From positions 504,807 through 568,806 of the forward strand of contig NZ_JAGXJY010000002.1 in the NCBI RefSeq assembly GCF_019091085.1: DNA of 64,000 bases, given 5' to 3'. Origin of the DNA: Mesorhizobium sp. GbtcB19. GTDB lineage: Bacteria > Pseudomonadota > Alphaproteobacteria > Rhizobiales > Rhizobiaceae. Shown here piece after piece: positions 1-7,795 of this stretch; positions within the stretch are counted from its first letter, which is position 1, and each line of letters opens with the position of its first letter. The translations under genes and the position numbers were made by a program. The notes under the pieces were generated by a model. That model was not told the DNA's origin, searched no databases, and worked only from the letters and a program-made list of their open reading frames with translations.

Positions 1-1240
1 CGCCAGACAGCGCGGCCGCCTCCGGATCGGGGGCGCTCTTGCGCACGTCCATGGCCGTGATGATGCGCTGGGCGGCGCTGTAGACGGAGCCGTTCTTGAC
101 CATACCGCCCGAGCCGACGAAAGCCTTGCCGTCGGTGGCGTGGCGCGAGAGCAGCAGGTTCTCCGAGAGCTTCATGCGCGGCGCCGCGCCGTGGCCGAGG
201 CGCTCTTCCGGCACGAAGGCAGCCCCCATCAGGCGCCGTCCGGTAATGGAGATTGCGCCGGCATCCTTGCCACGGATGCGCACGGAACCGGCATCCTGCT
301 GCAGCACCTCGCCGGAGACGGATTCGAAGAACTCGCCCTGGCCGTTGCCGGCAACACCGGCAATGCCGATCACTTCGCCGGCGCGCACGGTGAGGTTGAT
401 GTTCTTGAGCGGGATGGCGAAGGGCGTCGCCGGCTTGCGGCTGAGGCCGCGGATCTCCAGCAGCGCCGGCGCTGTCTCGATGCCTTCCGCCGGCGCGCGC
501 ACCACAGCCTTCACCTCGCTGCCGACCATCATGCGGGCAAGCGACGCGGCCGTCTCCTCACGCGGATTGCAATGGCCGACAACCTTGCCGTGGCGCAGCA
601 CGGTGGCGCGGTCGCAGATGCGCTTGACCTCTTCCAGCCGGTGCGAAATGTAGAGGATCGATTTGCCTTCCGAGCGCAGCCGTTCCAGCGTTTCGAACAG
701 CTTGTCGGCTTCCTGCGGCGTCAGCACCGAGGTCGGCTCGTCGAGGATGATGAGCTGCGGCGTCTGCAGGAGGCAGCGGATGATCTCGATGCGCTGGCGT
801 TCGCCGACGGAGAGGTCGCCGACCAGCGAGTCCGGATCGAGCGGCAGGCCATAGCTGAAGGACAGCGCCCTCGCCTTTGCGGCAATGGTGCTGATCGGCG
901 AGCCGTCATTGAGCGAAAGCGCGATGTTCTCGGCAGCCGTCAGCGCCTCGAACAGCGAGAAGTGCTGGAACACCATGCCGATGCCCAGCTTCTTGGCCAC
1001 GCCCGGGCTGGTGATCTTGACCGGCTTGCCGTCCCAGAAGATCTCGCCCGAATTCGGCTCGAGCGATCCGAACAGCATCTTGACCAGCGTCGACTTGCCG
1101 GCGCCGTTTTCGCCGAGCAACGCATGGATTTCGCCTTTGGCGATATTGAGATCGATGTGATCGCACGCCGTCAGCGTGCCAAAAATCTTCGTAAGGCCAC
1201 GAACCTCAAGCAGGTTCGCCCTGTCATGATTTGCACTCAC
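1..1240 (-). CDS. ABC transporter ATP-binding protein, tandem NBD type (3' end cut by window)
   Basis: This is the ATPase of a sugar or nucleoside import ABC transporter of the YufO/RbsA type, with two nucleotide-binding domains on one chain. The first domain shows Walker A GENGAGKST, the segment GMVFQHFSLFEALTAAENI, signature LSVGERQRIEI and Walker B IILDEPTSVLTPQEAD; the TSVLTP form is typical of BMP-type nucleoside transporters. The second domain starts near residue 245 and has the degenerate Walker A GVAGNGQGE usual in this family. The frame runs off the window just before the second signature. I chose the GTG at 1240 because GGGAGG sits 4 bases upstream; an in-frame ATG at 1252 overlaps that site. 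Permease and binding-protein genes would be expected beyond position 1. Substrate is not resolved. Confidence 0.85.
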   Translation of the reverse strand, partial: MSANHDRANLLEVRGLTKIFGTLTACDHIDLNIAKGEIHALLGENGAGKSTLVKMLFGSLEPNSGEIFWDGKPVKITSPGVAKKLGIGMVFQHFSLFEALTAAENIALSLNDGSPISTIAAKARALSFSYGLPLDPDSLVGDLSVGERQRIEIIRCLLQTPQLIILDEPTSVLTPQEADKLFETLERLRSEGKSILYISHRLEEVKRICDRATVLRHGKVVGHCNPREETAASLARMMVGSEVKAVVRAPAEGIETAPALLEIRGLSRKPATPFAIPLKNINLTVRAGEVIGIAGVAGNGQGEFFESVSGEVLQQDAGSVRIRGKDAGAISITGRRLMGAAFVPEERLGHGAAPRMKLSENLLLSRHATDGKAFVGSGGMVKNGSVYSAAQRIITAMDVRKSAPDPEAAALSG

Positions 1241-1415
1241 AGTGCCTCCCATCCAGTATCCCGGATATGTTCTGTGTTCCCGAGGTCATGGTATGCGCGG
1301 CCGGCTCCCGTCGGAAAGCGGCACCCAACTTGAAAGAGCTTCAAGAATTCCAGCGGAAACTCAAGGGCTAAGATAGACCTCTTGAGAATGACGGCAAATC
1401 CGCAGCGCTTTTCAG

Positions 1416-1443
1416 GCTTGCCGTGCCTCCGGGCACGGCAAGC
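1416..1443. other. Perfect 11-bp stem hairpin upstream of the ABC ATPase gene
   Basis: Arms GCTTGCCGTGC (1416-1426) and GCACGGCAAGC (1433-1443) are exact inverted repeats with a 6-base spacer. No T-run follows on either strand, so an intrinsic terminator is unlikely. It lies between the qor stop at 1524 and the ATPase start at 1240, in the probable ATPase leader. The rest of 1241-1523 holds no gene that I can support. Confidence 0.5.
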
Positions 1444-1469
1444 CGCTGAAAAACAAGGCAAGCCGGCTT

Positions 1470-1518
1470 GAGCATGATGCCGAAAAGTGTGAAGCGGCTT
1501 TTGGGCGACATCATGCTC
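1470..1518. repeat. Rhizobial palindromic intergenic repeat
   Basis: The element is bounded by exact inverted ends GAGCATGATG (1470-1479) and CATCATGCTC (1509-1518). Between them is an interrupted core with the AAAAGTGTGAAGCGGCTTTT-type motif. Similar architecture occurs at 56109-56178 and 58336-58384 in this window, so it belongs to a dispersed palindromic repeat family. It lies just after the qor stop codon. Confidence 0.6.
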
Positions 1519-1523
1519 CAGGT

Positions 1524-2501
1524 TTAAGGAATGAGGACGGTCGTTCCGGTTGTCTTGCGGGCTTCGAGATCCGCCTGCGCCTTCGCCGCGTCCTTCAGCG
1601 CATAGCGCTGGTTGATCATGATCTTCACGGCGCCGCTCCTGACCACGTCGAAAAGCGCTTCCGCCGACTTCACCATGTCCTCCCGCCTGGCGTTGTAGAC
1701 GAAGAGCGTCGGGCGCGTGGCAAACAGCGAGCCTTTCTGCGCCAGGATCGACATGGAGAAAGGCGGGATCGGCCCGGAAGACTGGCCGAAGCTGGCGAAG
1801 GTGCCGAGCGGCCGCAGGCAGTCAAGCGACGCGGGAAAGGTGTCCGCGCCGACCGAGTCGTAGACGACATCGCATTTGCGGCCCTGCGTCAGGGCCGAAA
1901 CCGCGGCGACGAAATCCTGTTCCTTGTAGTTGATGACATGGTCGAAGCCATGCGCCCTCGCGAGCTCGATCTTGTCCTTGGAGCTCGCGGTGCCGATCAC
2001 CGTCGCGCCGAGATGCTTCGCCCATTGGCCGAGGATGAGGCCGACGCCGCCTGCCGCCGCATGGTAGAGGATCGTGTCGCCGGCTTTCACTGGAAAGGTG
2101 CGGCGCAGGAGATATTCGGCCGTCATGCCTTTCAGCATCATTGCTGCGGCCTGCTCGTCACTGATGCCGTCAGGCACTTTCACCACACGGTCGGCGGCGA
2201 TCACCCGTTGCTCGCTATAGGCGCCGACATTGACCGCGTAGGCAACGCGATCGCCCGGCTTCAGCCAGTCGACGCCGGCGCCCAGCGCCAGCACCACGCC
2301 GGCCGCCTCGCCGCCCGGGATCAGCGGAAAGCCGCCGGGCGGCGGATAAAGCCCGGAACGGTGGTAGACGTCGATGAAGTTGAGGCCGATCGCCGTGTGC
2401 CGGATGAGGATCTGTCCTTCGCCCGGCTGGCCGGGATCGGCATCCTCGTAGGTCAGCACTTCGGGGCCGCCATGGGCGTGGATGCGGATTGCCTTGGACA
2501 T
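1524..2501 (-). CDS. qor: NADPH:quinone oxidoreductase (zeta-crystallin type)
   Basis: A 325-residue zinc-independent medium-chain dehydrogenase/reductase that should reduce quinones with NADPH in the cytoplasm. It begins MSKAIRIHAHGGPEVLTYED, the usual Qor N-terminus, has the GroES-like segment IGLNFIDVYHRSGLYPPP, and the nucleotide-binding loop YHAAAGGVGLILGQWAKHLGATVIGT. The length matches the family. The longest frame opens at 2528, but the ATG at 2501 fits the family start and has an AGAGAG-type ribosome site upstream. A palindromic repeat follows the stop. It appears to be a single-gene unit. Assignment is by family motifs. Confidence 0.92.
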   Translation of the reverse strand: MSKAIRIHAHGGPEVLTYEDADPGQPGEGQILIRHTAIGLNFIDVYHRSGLYPPPGGFPLIPGGEAAGVVLALGAGVDWLKPGDRVAYAVNVGAYSEQRVIAADRVVKVPDGISDEQAAAMMLKGMTAEYLLRRTFPVKAGDTILYHAAAGGVGLILGQWAKHLGATVIGTASSKDKIELARAHGFDHVINYKEQDFVAAVSALTQGRKCDVVYDSVGADTFPASLDCLRPLGTFASFGQSSGPIPPFSMSILAQKGSLFATRPTLFVYNARREDMVKSAEALFDVVRSGAVKIMINQRYALKDAAKAQADLEARKTTGTTVLIP

Positions 2502-2603
2502 CGCTCGACTCTCTTGGGTTGGGAGCATGATCCAGACCGACCATGCGCCGATAAACAGCTAGGTCAGAATGGCGATTCAACCAACTCTTATCCTGATCCA
2601 GGC

Positions 2604-3422
2604 TCAGGACTTCCTGGCGCCCAGCTTGGGAAACATCTGCATGATGCCCCCGATGCTGGCGAGATAGAGGCCCGTGATCGTGATGCCGATCTTGGTGAAG
2701 TCGCTGACCTGCTCGCCGAGCACGCCGATCTTGTCGTAGAAGGCGGCAAGTGCTGCCTGCGCCAGCGCCAGCGCGCCGAAGGCGCACCACAAAAGCGTCA
2801 TACCGAGATTGACCGGCCGCAACCTCACCACACGCACCGGATGGATGAAATTGATCGGCACGAAGGTCAAAATGCCGGCAACCACCACCACGGCGAAAGA
2901 CACCCATTGCCCCGGCTCGATGACGAACAGCGTGAACACCACCATGTTCCAGACGACCGGGAACCCTTTGAAGAAGTTCTCCTTCGTCTTCATGCCCGTG
3001 TCGGCGTAATAGATCGCGCTGGAGACGACGATGATGGCCGCCGACAAGAAGGACAGGTTTTCGCCCATGAAGCCGCGCTGATAGAGCGCGAAGGCCGGGA
3101 TGAGCACGTAGGTGACATAGTCGATGATGTTGTCGAGCAACTCCCCCGACCATGTCGGCAGGATTTCCTTGACCTCGAGCTTGCGGGCGATCGGCCCGTC
3201 GATGCCGTCGACGAACAATGCCAGCCCCAACCACCAGAACATCGAGGTCCAGCGCTCTTCGCTCGCCGCCACCAGTGACAGGAAGGCCAGGAACGAACCC
3301 GACGCTGTAAGCAGATGCACCGAAAAAGCGCGCGCCTGCGGCCACGTCACCTTTTTCTTCGGCAACGGAAGCCGCTCCGCTATCTTCTTGGCCGCTTTGC
3401 GGGCCGCTGTGTTCTTGCTCAC
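2604..3422 (-). CDS. pcs: Phosphatidylcholine synthase (CDP-diacylglycerol-choline O-phosphatidyltransferase)
   Basis: Makes phosphatidylcholine directly from choline and CDP-diacylglycerol in the inner membrane, a pathway characteristic of rhizobia and other host-associated bacteria. The CDP-alcohol phosphotransferase signature is visible as DGPIAR, then a spacer, G, ELLD and NIID, which supplies the aspartates that bind metal and CDP. Six to eight hydrophobic segments follow. The start is the GTG at 3422, whose last base pair overlaps the TGA of the DUF1326 gene (GTGA), so translation is probably coupled. An upstream in-frame ATG at 3542 lies inside the DUF1326 gene and is unlikely. With this start the protein has 272 residues, a little longer than the Sinorhizobium enzyme because of a basic N-terminal tail. 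Confidence 0.92.
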   Translation of the reverse strand: MSKNTAARKAAKKIAERLPLPKKKVTWPQARAFSVHLLTASGSFLAFLSLVAASEERWTSMFWWLGLALFVDGIDGPIARKLEVKEILPTWSGELLDNIIDYVTYVLIPAFALYQRGFMGENLSFLSAAIIVVSSAIYYADTGMKTKENFFKGFPVVWNMVVFTLFVIEPGQWVSFAVVVVAGILTFVPINFIHPVRVVRLRPVNLGMTLLWCAFGALALAQAALAAFYDKIGVLGEQVSDFTKIGITITGLYLASIGGIMQMFPKLGARKS

Positions 3423-4033
3423 GGTCCCCGCCAGTCCAGCTTGCAGATCTCGGCCGAGCGGCCGGCGAAATTCCAGTTGCGGCCGAAGGCGCGCATCTTG
3501 CTCTTGTCGGACTTCGCCACGATGATTTCCGGCGCGATCCAATATTCGGAATTGGTGATCACCGTATCCTTCTCGCGGTCCTTGCCGGGAACCGGCGTCA
3601 CCGCGCCGTCGATAATCCGCGGTATCTGGAAGACGCGCGTCTTGTCGCGCGTCTCATAGGTGATCGGCACCTGCTCGGCGCCCAGGAACTTCCCGACGAG
3701 GATCGACAGGAGCGAGGTGGTGCCGCCGGCCTTGCCGGTGAAGATCTTGGTCAGCGCCTTGACCGCATAGACCGAGGCGCGCTTGTCGATGAACAGGCCG
3801 GCGGTCCAGTTGCCGCGGCTCATATAGCCGGGGATTTCCATGATCAGGCCGAGATTGAGGCCCGAAAGGTCGACCTCGCCGAAATGGCCGGCATCGATAC
3901 GGAAGCCCGCCCAGGTCTGGCAGTAGCCTTCCGTCGGCGGATGGCTGCCGAGCGACAGCACACAGGGACAGAAAACCGTGCAATTGCAGGAGAGTACCAG
4001 CTCCCCTTTCATCGCCCAGCTTTGGTCGGTCAT
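3419..4033 (-). CDS. DUF1326 domain protein
   Basis: A 204-residue protein of family DUF1326, function unknown. The N-terminus carries MKGELVLSCNCTVFCPCVLSLGSHPPTEGYC, with the closely spaced cysteines (CNC, CPC) that suggest metal binding. The protein has no signal peptide. It sits 12 bp downstream of a DUF2182 membrane protein, a pairing that recurs in many proteobacteria, and overlaps the start of pcs by 4 bp. The three genes read as one operon. A role in metal handling at the membrane together with DUF2182 is an inference. Confidence 0.85.
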   Translation of the reverse strand: MTDQSWAMKGELVLSCNCTVFCPCVLSLGSHPPTEGYCQTWAGFRIDAGHFGEVDLSGLNLGLIMEIPGYMSRGNWTAGLFIDKRASVYAVKALTKIFTGKAGGTTSLLSILVGKFLGAEQVPITYETRDKTRVFQIPRIIDGAVTPVPGKDREKDTVITNSEYWIAPEIIVAKSDKSKMRAFGRNWNFAGRSAEICKLDWRGP

Positions 4034-4045
4034 CGAACTCTCCCC

Positions 4046-4942
4046 TTACGCCGAAACTAATAGCAGGGCAGCCGCCCACACAAGCAGTATCGCACCGGCA
4101 ACCCGGCTGGCCACCCTGCCGGTGGTCTGTTTCTCGATCAGGGTGAACAGGCCGATCAGCGCCATCCAGAAGACGTTCATTGCGCCGACGGCAAACATCA
4201 CCAGCATCAGCGCCCAGCAGCAACCGAGGCACCAGACACCCTGCTCCAGCCCTAAACGGAAGATGCGGCCCGGTTTCGCGCTCCAATTGGCGAACAGGAT
4301 CGAGAACGGGTTGCGGCATTTCTCCAGGCATGCCTGTTTCAGGCCGCTGAATTGATAGAGGCCGGCGACGAGCAGACCGGCGGCGGCGGCAAGCCCGATG
4401 GCGGGATCAAGCAGCCGGCCGGAACCGGCAAAGGCGTAGACCGCGAGCGTCAGCACGGTGAAAGCGGCGGATGCGCCGAGCCATGTGGTGAGGTATCCGG
4501 CGACGAGCACCAGCGGATGAACGACCGGCTCGCCCTTGAACCTCGCCGTGTCGGCGATTTCGCAATAGGTGCGGATCAACGGCGCCGCCGACGGCAGCAT
4601 CGTCGCCACGGCCATCAGGAACCACATCAGCACGAGCGCCGGCGCTTGCAGGCCGGTTGAGCCGGCCAGCGGCGCCGGCGCAAGGCAAAGCGCGAAGAAC
4701 CGGTCCAGGAAATCCGGTAGCGGCAGGCTCGGCAAATTCTTCAGCAGCATATCGCCGGGAGCCCCGACAAGCCGGCTTTCAGCGCCGCGGATCGCCATTG
4801 CGCCGAGAAGGACCCAGGCAAAGGCGATGCCGATCCCGATCGTCAGCATCACAGCGAGGCGCGGACTGCGCGCCACGCCCGCCGTGGCGCGGCCGGCGCG
4901 GTCGAGATGGCTGAAATCGTGCTGCTCGCCGCTCATGGCCAT
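4046..4942 (-). CDS. DUF2182 integral membrane protein, predicted metal-binding
   Basis: A 298-residue polytopic membrane protein of family DUF2182. The family motifs are present: MWFLMAVATMLPSAAPLI in one helix, YLTTWLGAS, LKQACLEKCRNP, and GVWCLGCCWALMLVMF near the C-terminus. The clustered cysteines and methionines suggest metal binding. About seven hydrophobic segments are visible. The longest frame opens at 5023. I prefer the ATG at 4942 (a second lies at 4936), because the preceding residues are not hydrophobic and would run into the divergent promoter; no strong ribosome site separates the two. It leads the DUF2182-DUF1326-pcs operon. Confidence 0.82.
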   Translation of the reverse strand: MAMSGEQHDFSHLDRAGRATAGVARSPRLAVMLTIGIGIAFAWVLLGAMAIRGAESRLVGAPGDMLLKNLPSLPLPDFLDRFFALCLAPAPLAGSTGLQAPALVLMWFLMAVATMLPSAAPLIRTYCEIADTARFKGEPVVHPLVLVAGYLTTWLGASAAFTVLTLAVYAFAGSGRLLDPAIGLAAAAGLLVAGLYQFSGLKQACLEKCRNPFSILFANWSAKPGRIFRLGLEQGVWCLGCCWALMLVMFAVGAMNVFWMALIGLFTLIEKQTTGRVASRVAGAILLVWAAALLLVSA

Positions 4943-5037
4943 CGAATGGGCTGAATCGCCGCGTTGATCAAGCCGGCCGGTCTGACCTATATCCACATAA
5001 AGGCCCGACGGGTCGCCTCTCATCGTGGAAGCCTGGC

Positions 5038-6249
5038 GTGGAGCACAACGAAAAAGCCCGCATCCTGGTTGCCGGCAGCGGCCCGGCGGGCCTGATCGCC
5101 GCGCTCGGCTTCGCAGAGGCCGGCTTTGATGTGACGCTGGTCGGCCCGGATGCCAACAGCGCCGACGGCCGCACCACGGCGCTCATGAATCCGGCCCTGA
5201 AAGTCCTGGATCGGCTGGGCATACTTGCCGAACTGAAGCCGCAGGCGGCGGCGCTCAAGGTGATGCGCATCGTCGACGCCACCCGGCGACTGATCCGCAG
5301 CCCGACCGTCACCTTTCGCGCCAGCGAGATCAGCGAGGAACAGTTCGGGCTCAACCTGCCGAACAAGGTTCTTGTCCCGATCCTCGCCAGGGCCGTTTCA
5401 GCTCACGGTGGCATCCAATGGCTGAAATCCATCGTCGAATCGTGGCGGCTTGACGCCGATCAGGCCCATGCAAGGCTGGCCGACGGCAGCGAAGTCTCCG
5501 CGTCCCTGGCGGTCGCCGCAGACGGGCGCCTGTCTCCGGCACGGGAAGCCGCCGGTATTCGCGCCTCGGCGCGGCCTTATCCGCAATCGGCGCTCGTTCT
5601 CAATTTCGGCCATCGCAGCGAGCACGGCTTCGTTTCGACCGAATTCCACACCGAGACGGGACCGTTCACGCAGGTGCCGCTGCCAGGCAAGCGTTCGAGC
5701 CTTGTCTGGGTGGTGAAACCGGAAACGGCACAGGAGCTTGCGGCGCTCGACGACGCAACCTTGTCGGCGCGTGTCGAGGAGCAGATGCAGTCGATGCTCG
5801 GCCGGGTCACGGTCGAGCCCGGCCGCCAAGTCTATCCTTTGTCCGCGGCCTCGCCCGGCCGCTTCGCGCAAAACCGCGTCGCGCTCGTCGGCGAGGCGGC
5901 GCATGTGTTTCCGCCGATCGGGGCGCAAGGCCTCAACCTCGGCATCAGGGATATCGACGAACTGATTGGAATCGCCTCCGAAAACCGAGACGATCCCGGG
6001 GCGCGCAAGGCGCTCGCCGCCTATGACACCAGGCGCAGGCCCGATATATGGGCACGCAGCGGCGCGGTGAACCTGCTCAACATGTCGCTGCTGTCCGACA
6101 TGCTGCCGGCCCAGCTGGCGCGCAGCGCCGGCCTCAATGCGCTGGGCAGCTTCGCGCCATTGCGCGCCTTCTTCATGCGCGAGGGATTGCGGCCAGGCAG
6201 CGGTTTTCGTGCCATTACCGGCGGCCTGCGCAAACCGGCTGGGCATTAG
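5038..6249 (+). CDS. UbiH/UbiF-family FAD-dependent monooxygenase
   Basis: A 403-residue class A flavoprotein hydroxylase, probably for ubiquinone ring hydroxylation. It has the N-terminal Rossmann motif ILVAGSGPAGLIAALGFAEAGFDV for the ADP part of FAD and the second FAD motif RVALVGEAAHVFPPIGAQGLNLGIRDI. The DG motif appears as VAADGRLSP. The start is the GTG at 5038, preceded by GGAAG. It is divergent from the DUF2182 operon across about 95 bp, which must hold both promoters. UbiH, UbiF and UbiL paralogs cannot be told apart by eye, so no symbol is given. Confidence 0.85.
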   Translation: MEHNEKARILVAGSGPAGLIAALGFAEAGFDVTLVGPDANSADGRTTALMNPALKVLDRLGILAELKPQAAALKVMRIVDATRRLIRSPTVTFRASEISEEQFGLNLPNKVLVPILARAVSAHGGIQWLKSIVESWRLDADQAHARLADGSEVSASLAVAADGRLSPAREAAGIRASARPYPQSALVLNFGHRSEHGFVSTEFHTETGPFTQVPLPGKRSSLVWVVKPETAQELAALDDATLSARVEEQMQSMLGRVTVEPGRQVYPLSAASPGRFAQNRVALVGEAAHVFPPIGAQGLNLGIRDIDELIGIASENRDDPGARKALAAYDTRRRPDIWARSGAVNLLNMSLLSDMLPAQLARSAGLNALGSFAPLRAFFMREGLRPGSGFRAITGGLRKPAGH

Positions 6250-6446
6250 AGTTCACACACTGCGTCTTCCACGCCGCTGCGAAACCTTACGCGCGGCGCA
6301 TCCGTGACTTGCGGCATGGGTCGCGGCATTGAATTGAGGCGGCACCTGCGCCAAATAGGCAACAGCCCGAAAGTCGGGGTCGATTTTTGTCGGCGTAACG
6401 CGTAATTTCAAGGTGTTAGGGGCGCTTTGCTTAGCAAGGACGCCCG

Positions 6447-6782
6447 ATGGTGAGTGCGATGAAAACGGCCAAGTTCTCGATCGGGCAAGTGGTTCGCCAT
6501 CGGCTCTTTCCGTTCCGTGGCGTGATCTTCGACGTCGATCCCGAATTCGCCAACACCGAGGAGTGGTACGAAGCTATTCCCGCCGACGTGCGTCCGCGCA
6601 AGGACCAGCCTTTCTACCATCTTCTCGCGGAGAATTCGGAGACCGAATACATCGCCTACGTGTCCGAGCAGAATCTGCTCGAGGACCAGTCGGGCGAACC
6701 GGTGCGGCATCCGCAGATCGGCGAGATGTTCGACAAGCTGCCGGACGGCCGATACGAGCCGAAGCGCCAGTCGAAGCACTGA
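6447..6782 (+). CDS. hspQ: Heat-shock protein HspQ / YccV-like hemimethylated-DNA-binding protein
   Basis: A 111-residue protein of the YccV/HspQ family, which in enterobacteria binds hemimethylated DNA and acts as an adaptor for Lon. The family core KFSIGQVVRHRLFPFRGVIFDVDPEF, the segment DQPFYHLLAEN and YVSEQNLLEDQSGEP are all present. The ATG at 6447 has AAGGA six bases upstream; a second in-frame ATG lies at 6459. A strong bidirectional terminator follows at 6824-6861. The 197 bp upstream (6250-6446) hold no gene. I did not find a convincing RpoH promoter. Confidence 0.9.
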   Translation: MVSAMKTAKFSIGQVVRHRLFPFRGVIFDVDPEFANTEEWYEAIPADVRPRKDQPFYHLLAENSETEYIAYVSEQNLLEDQSGEPVRHPQIGEMFDKLPDGRYEPKRQSKH

Positions 6783-6823
6783 GGGCAAACCCAGCGCGAA
6801 CCGGTGGCCCATATGGCGGCGAC

Positions 6824-6861
6824 AACAAAAAAGCGGGGCGAATTGCCCCGCTTTTTGTTTT
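6824..6861. terminator. Bidirectional intrinsic terminator
   Basis: Stem GCGGGGC (6833-6839) pairs with GCCCCGC (6845-6851) around an AATT-type loop, flanked by A-runs on the left and TTTTTGTTTT on the right. It can end both hspQ from the left and the IalB-like gene from the right. Confidence 0.9.
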
Positions 6862-6880
6862 CCGGACGGCGCTTGCGCGA

Positions 6881-7501
6881 TCAGTTCGCGGTCTTGGCCT
6901 TGTCCTGCTCGTCCTTGAGCTTCTTGGCGAAGTCCTGGTTGTTCTTGGCGACGAAGTCCTGCAGCTTCTTCTGCCGGTCCTCGATGTCCGACTGCTGCAG
7001 CGGCGGGCCGTCATAGGCGCCGCTGAAGCCGCTGAGCGCGATCTTGATCGGGTTCGGCTGGTTCTGGAAGTTGATCGACGTGAGCGTGATCCCCTGCCCC
7101 TTCTTGAAGGAGGCGATGAGCTGGTCGCTCAGCGGCACTTCCGCCACGCAGCGATCCGGGAAACAGATCACATAGTCGAGCTTCTGCGCCTTGCCGGCAT
7201 CGATCTGCAGCGCAATGCCCGGGGGCACGAGGCGGCCGGTCGGAACCGTGACCTGGAAGACCTTTCGGTTCACCTTGCCCTTGAGCTCGATCAGGCTGAC
7301 GCCGGTGACGAGCTGGCCGTTGCCTGCGGTGACGATGTTCTGCACGTTGCAGATGTCGACGTCTTCCTGCTTGGTGCAGGCCTTGAACCAGCCCTGAGGA
7401 ATCTGCGGCTGCTGCTGAGCCGAGGCGGTGAAAAGCCCGGCGCCCAGAACGCCGACCACGCCTGCGGCCAGCACCGAAAGGCGGTACGCGTTGATCGTCA
7501 T
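6881..7501 (-). CDS. Invasion-associated locus B (IalB) family protein
   Basis: A 206-residue exported protein of the IalB family, which in Bartonella is linked to erythrocyte invasion and in rhizobia has no settled role. A signal peptide with hydrophobic core LSVLAAGVVGVLGAGLF and cleavage near ASA-QQQ is clear. The mature part contains GWFKACTKQEDVDICNVQN and IALQIDAGKAQKLDYVICFPDRCVAEVPL, typical of the family. The C-terminal 45 residues are charged and rich in Gln and Lys, likely helical. I chose the ATG at 7501, about 11 bases after AGAGGA; a GTG at 7510 is closer to that site than usual. Confidence 0.88.
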   Translation of the reverse strand: MTINAYRLSVLAAGVVGVLGAGLFTASAQQQPQIPQGWFKACTKQEDVDICNVQNIVTAGNGQLVTGVSLIELKGKVNRKVFQVTVPTGRLVPPGIALQIDAGKAQKLDYVICFPDRCVAEVPLSDQLIASFKKGQGITLTSINFQNQPNPIKIALSGFSGAYDGPPLQQSDIEDRQKKLQDFVAKNNQDFAKKLKDEQDKAKTAN

Positions 7502-7795
7502 ATGGTGCACTTTCCTCTCAAATGATCCGGGGACCGGCTTCTTCGTGCCGTGTGGTCCAGCTACCTGTTGCCCAAATGAGGCAACAGGATGACTTCGGAG
7601 CGCGTGTTACACTGCCAGCGGCGCCGAATCCAGCCCGGTTTCCGCGATTTCTTCGTGGTTTCGTGTCTCCAGGGTGAGCCTCGATTGACGATGCGCCGGT
7701 CGAACCCGATTCCCATTGGCGCGCCGATTCAATCGGGGGACGAAATGCTCTAGGGTGCATGGCGAATCACAAACCCGCCCGGCTAGGAGACGGTC

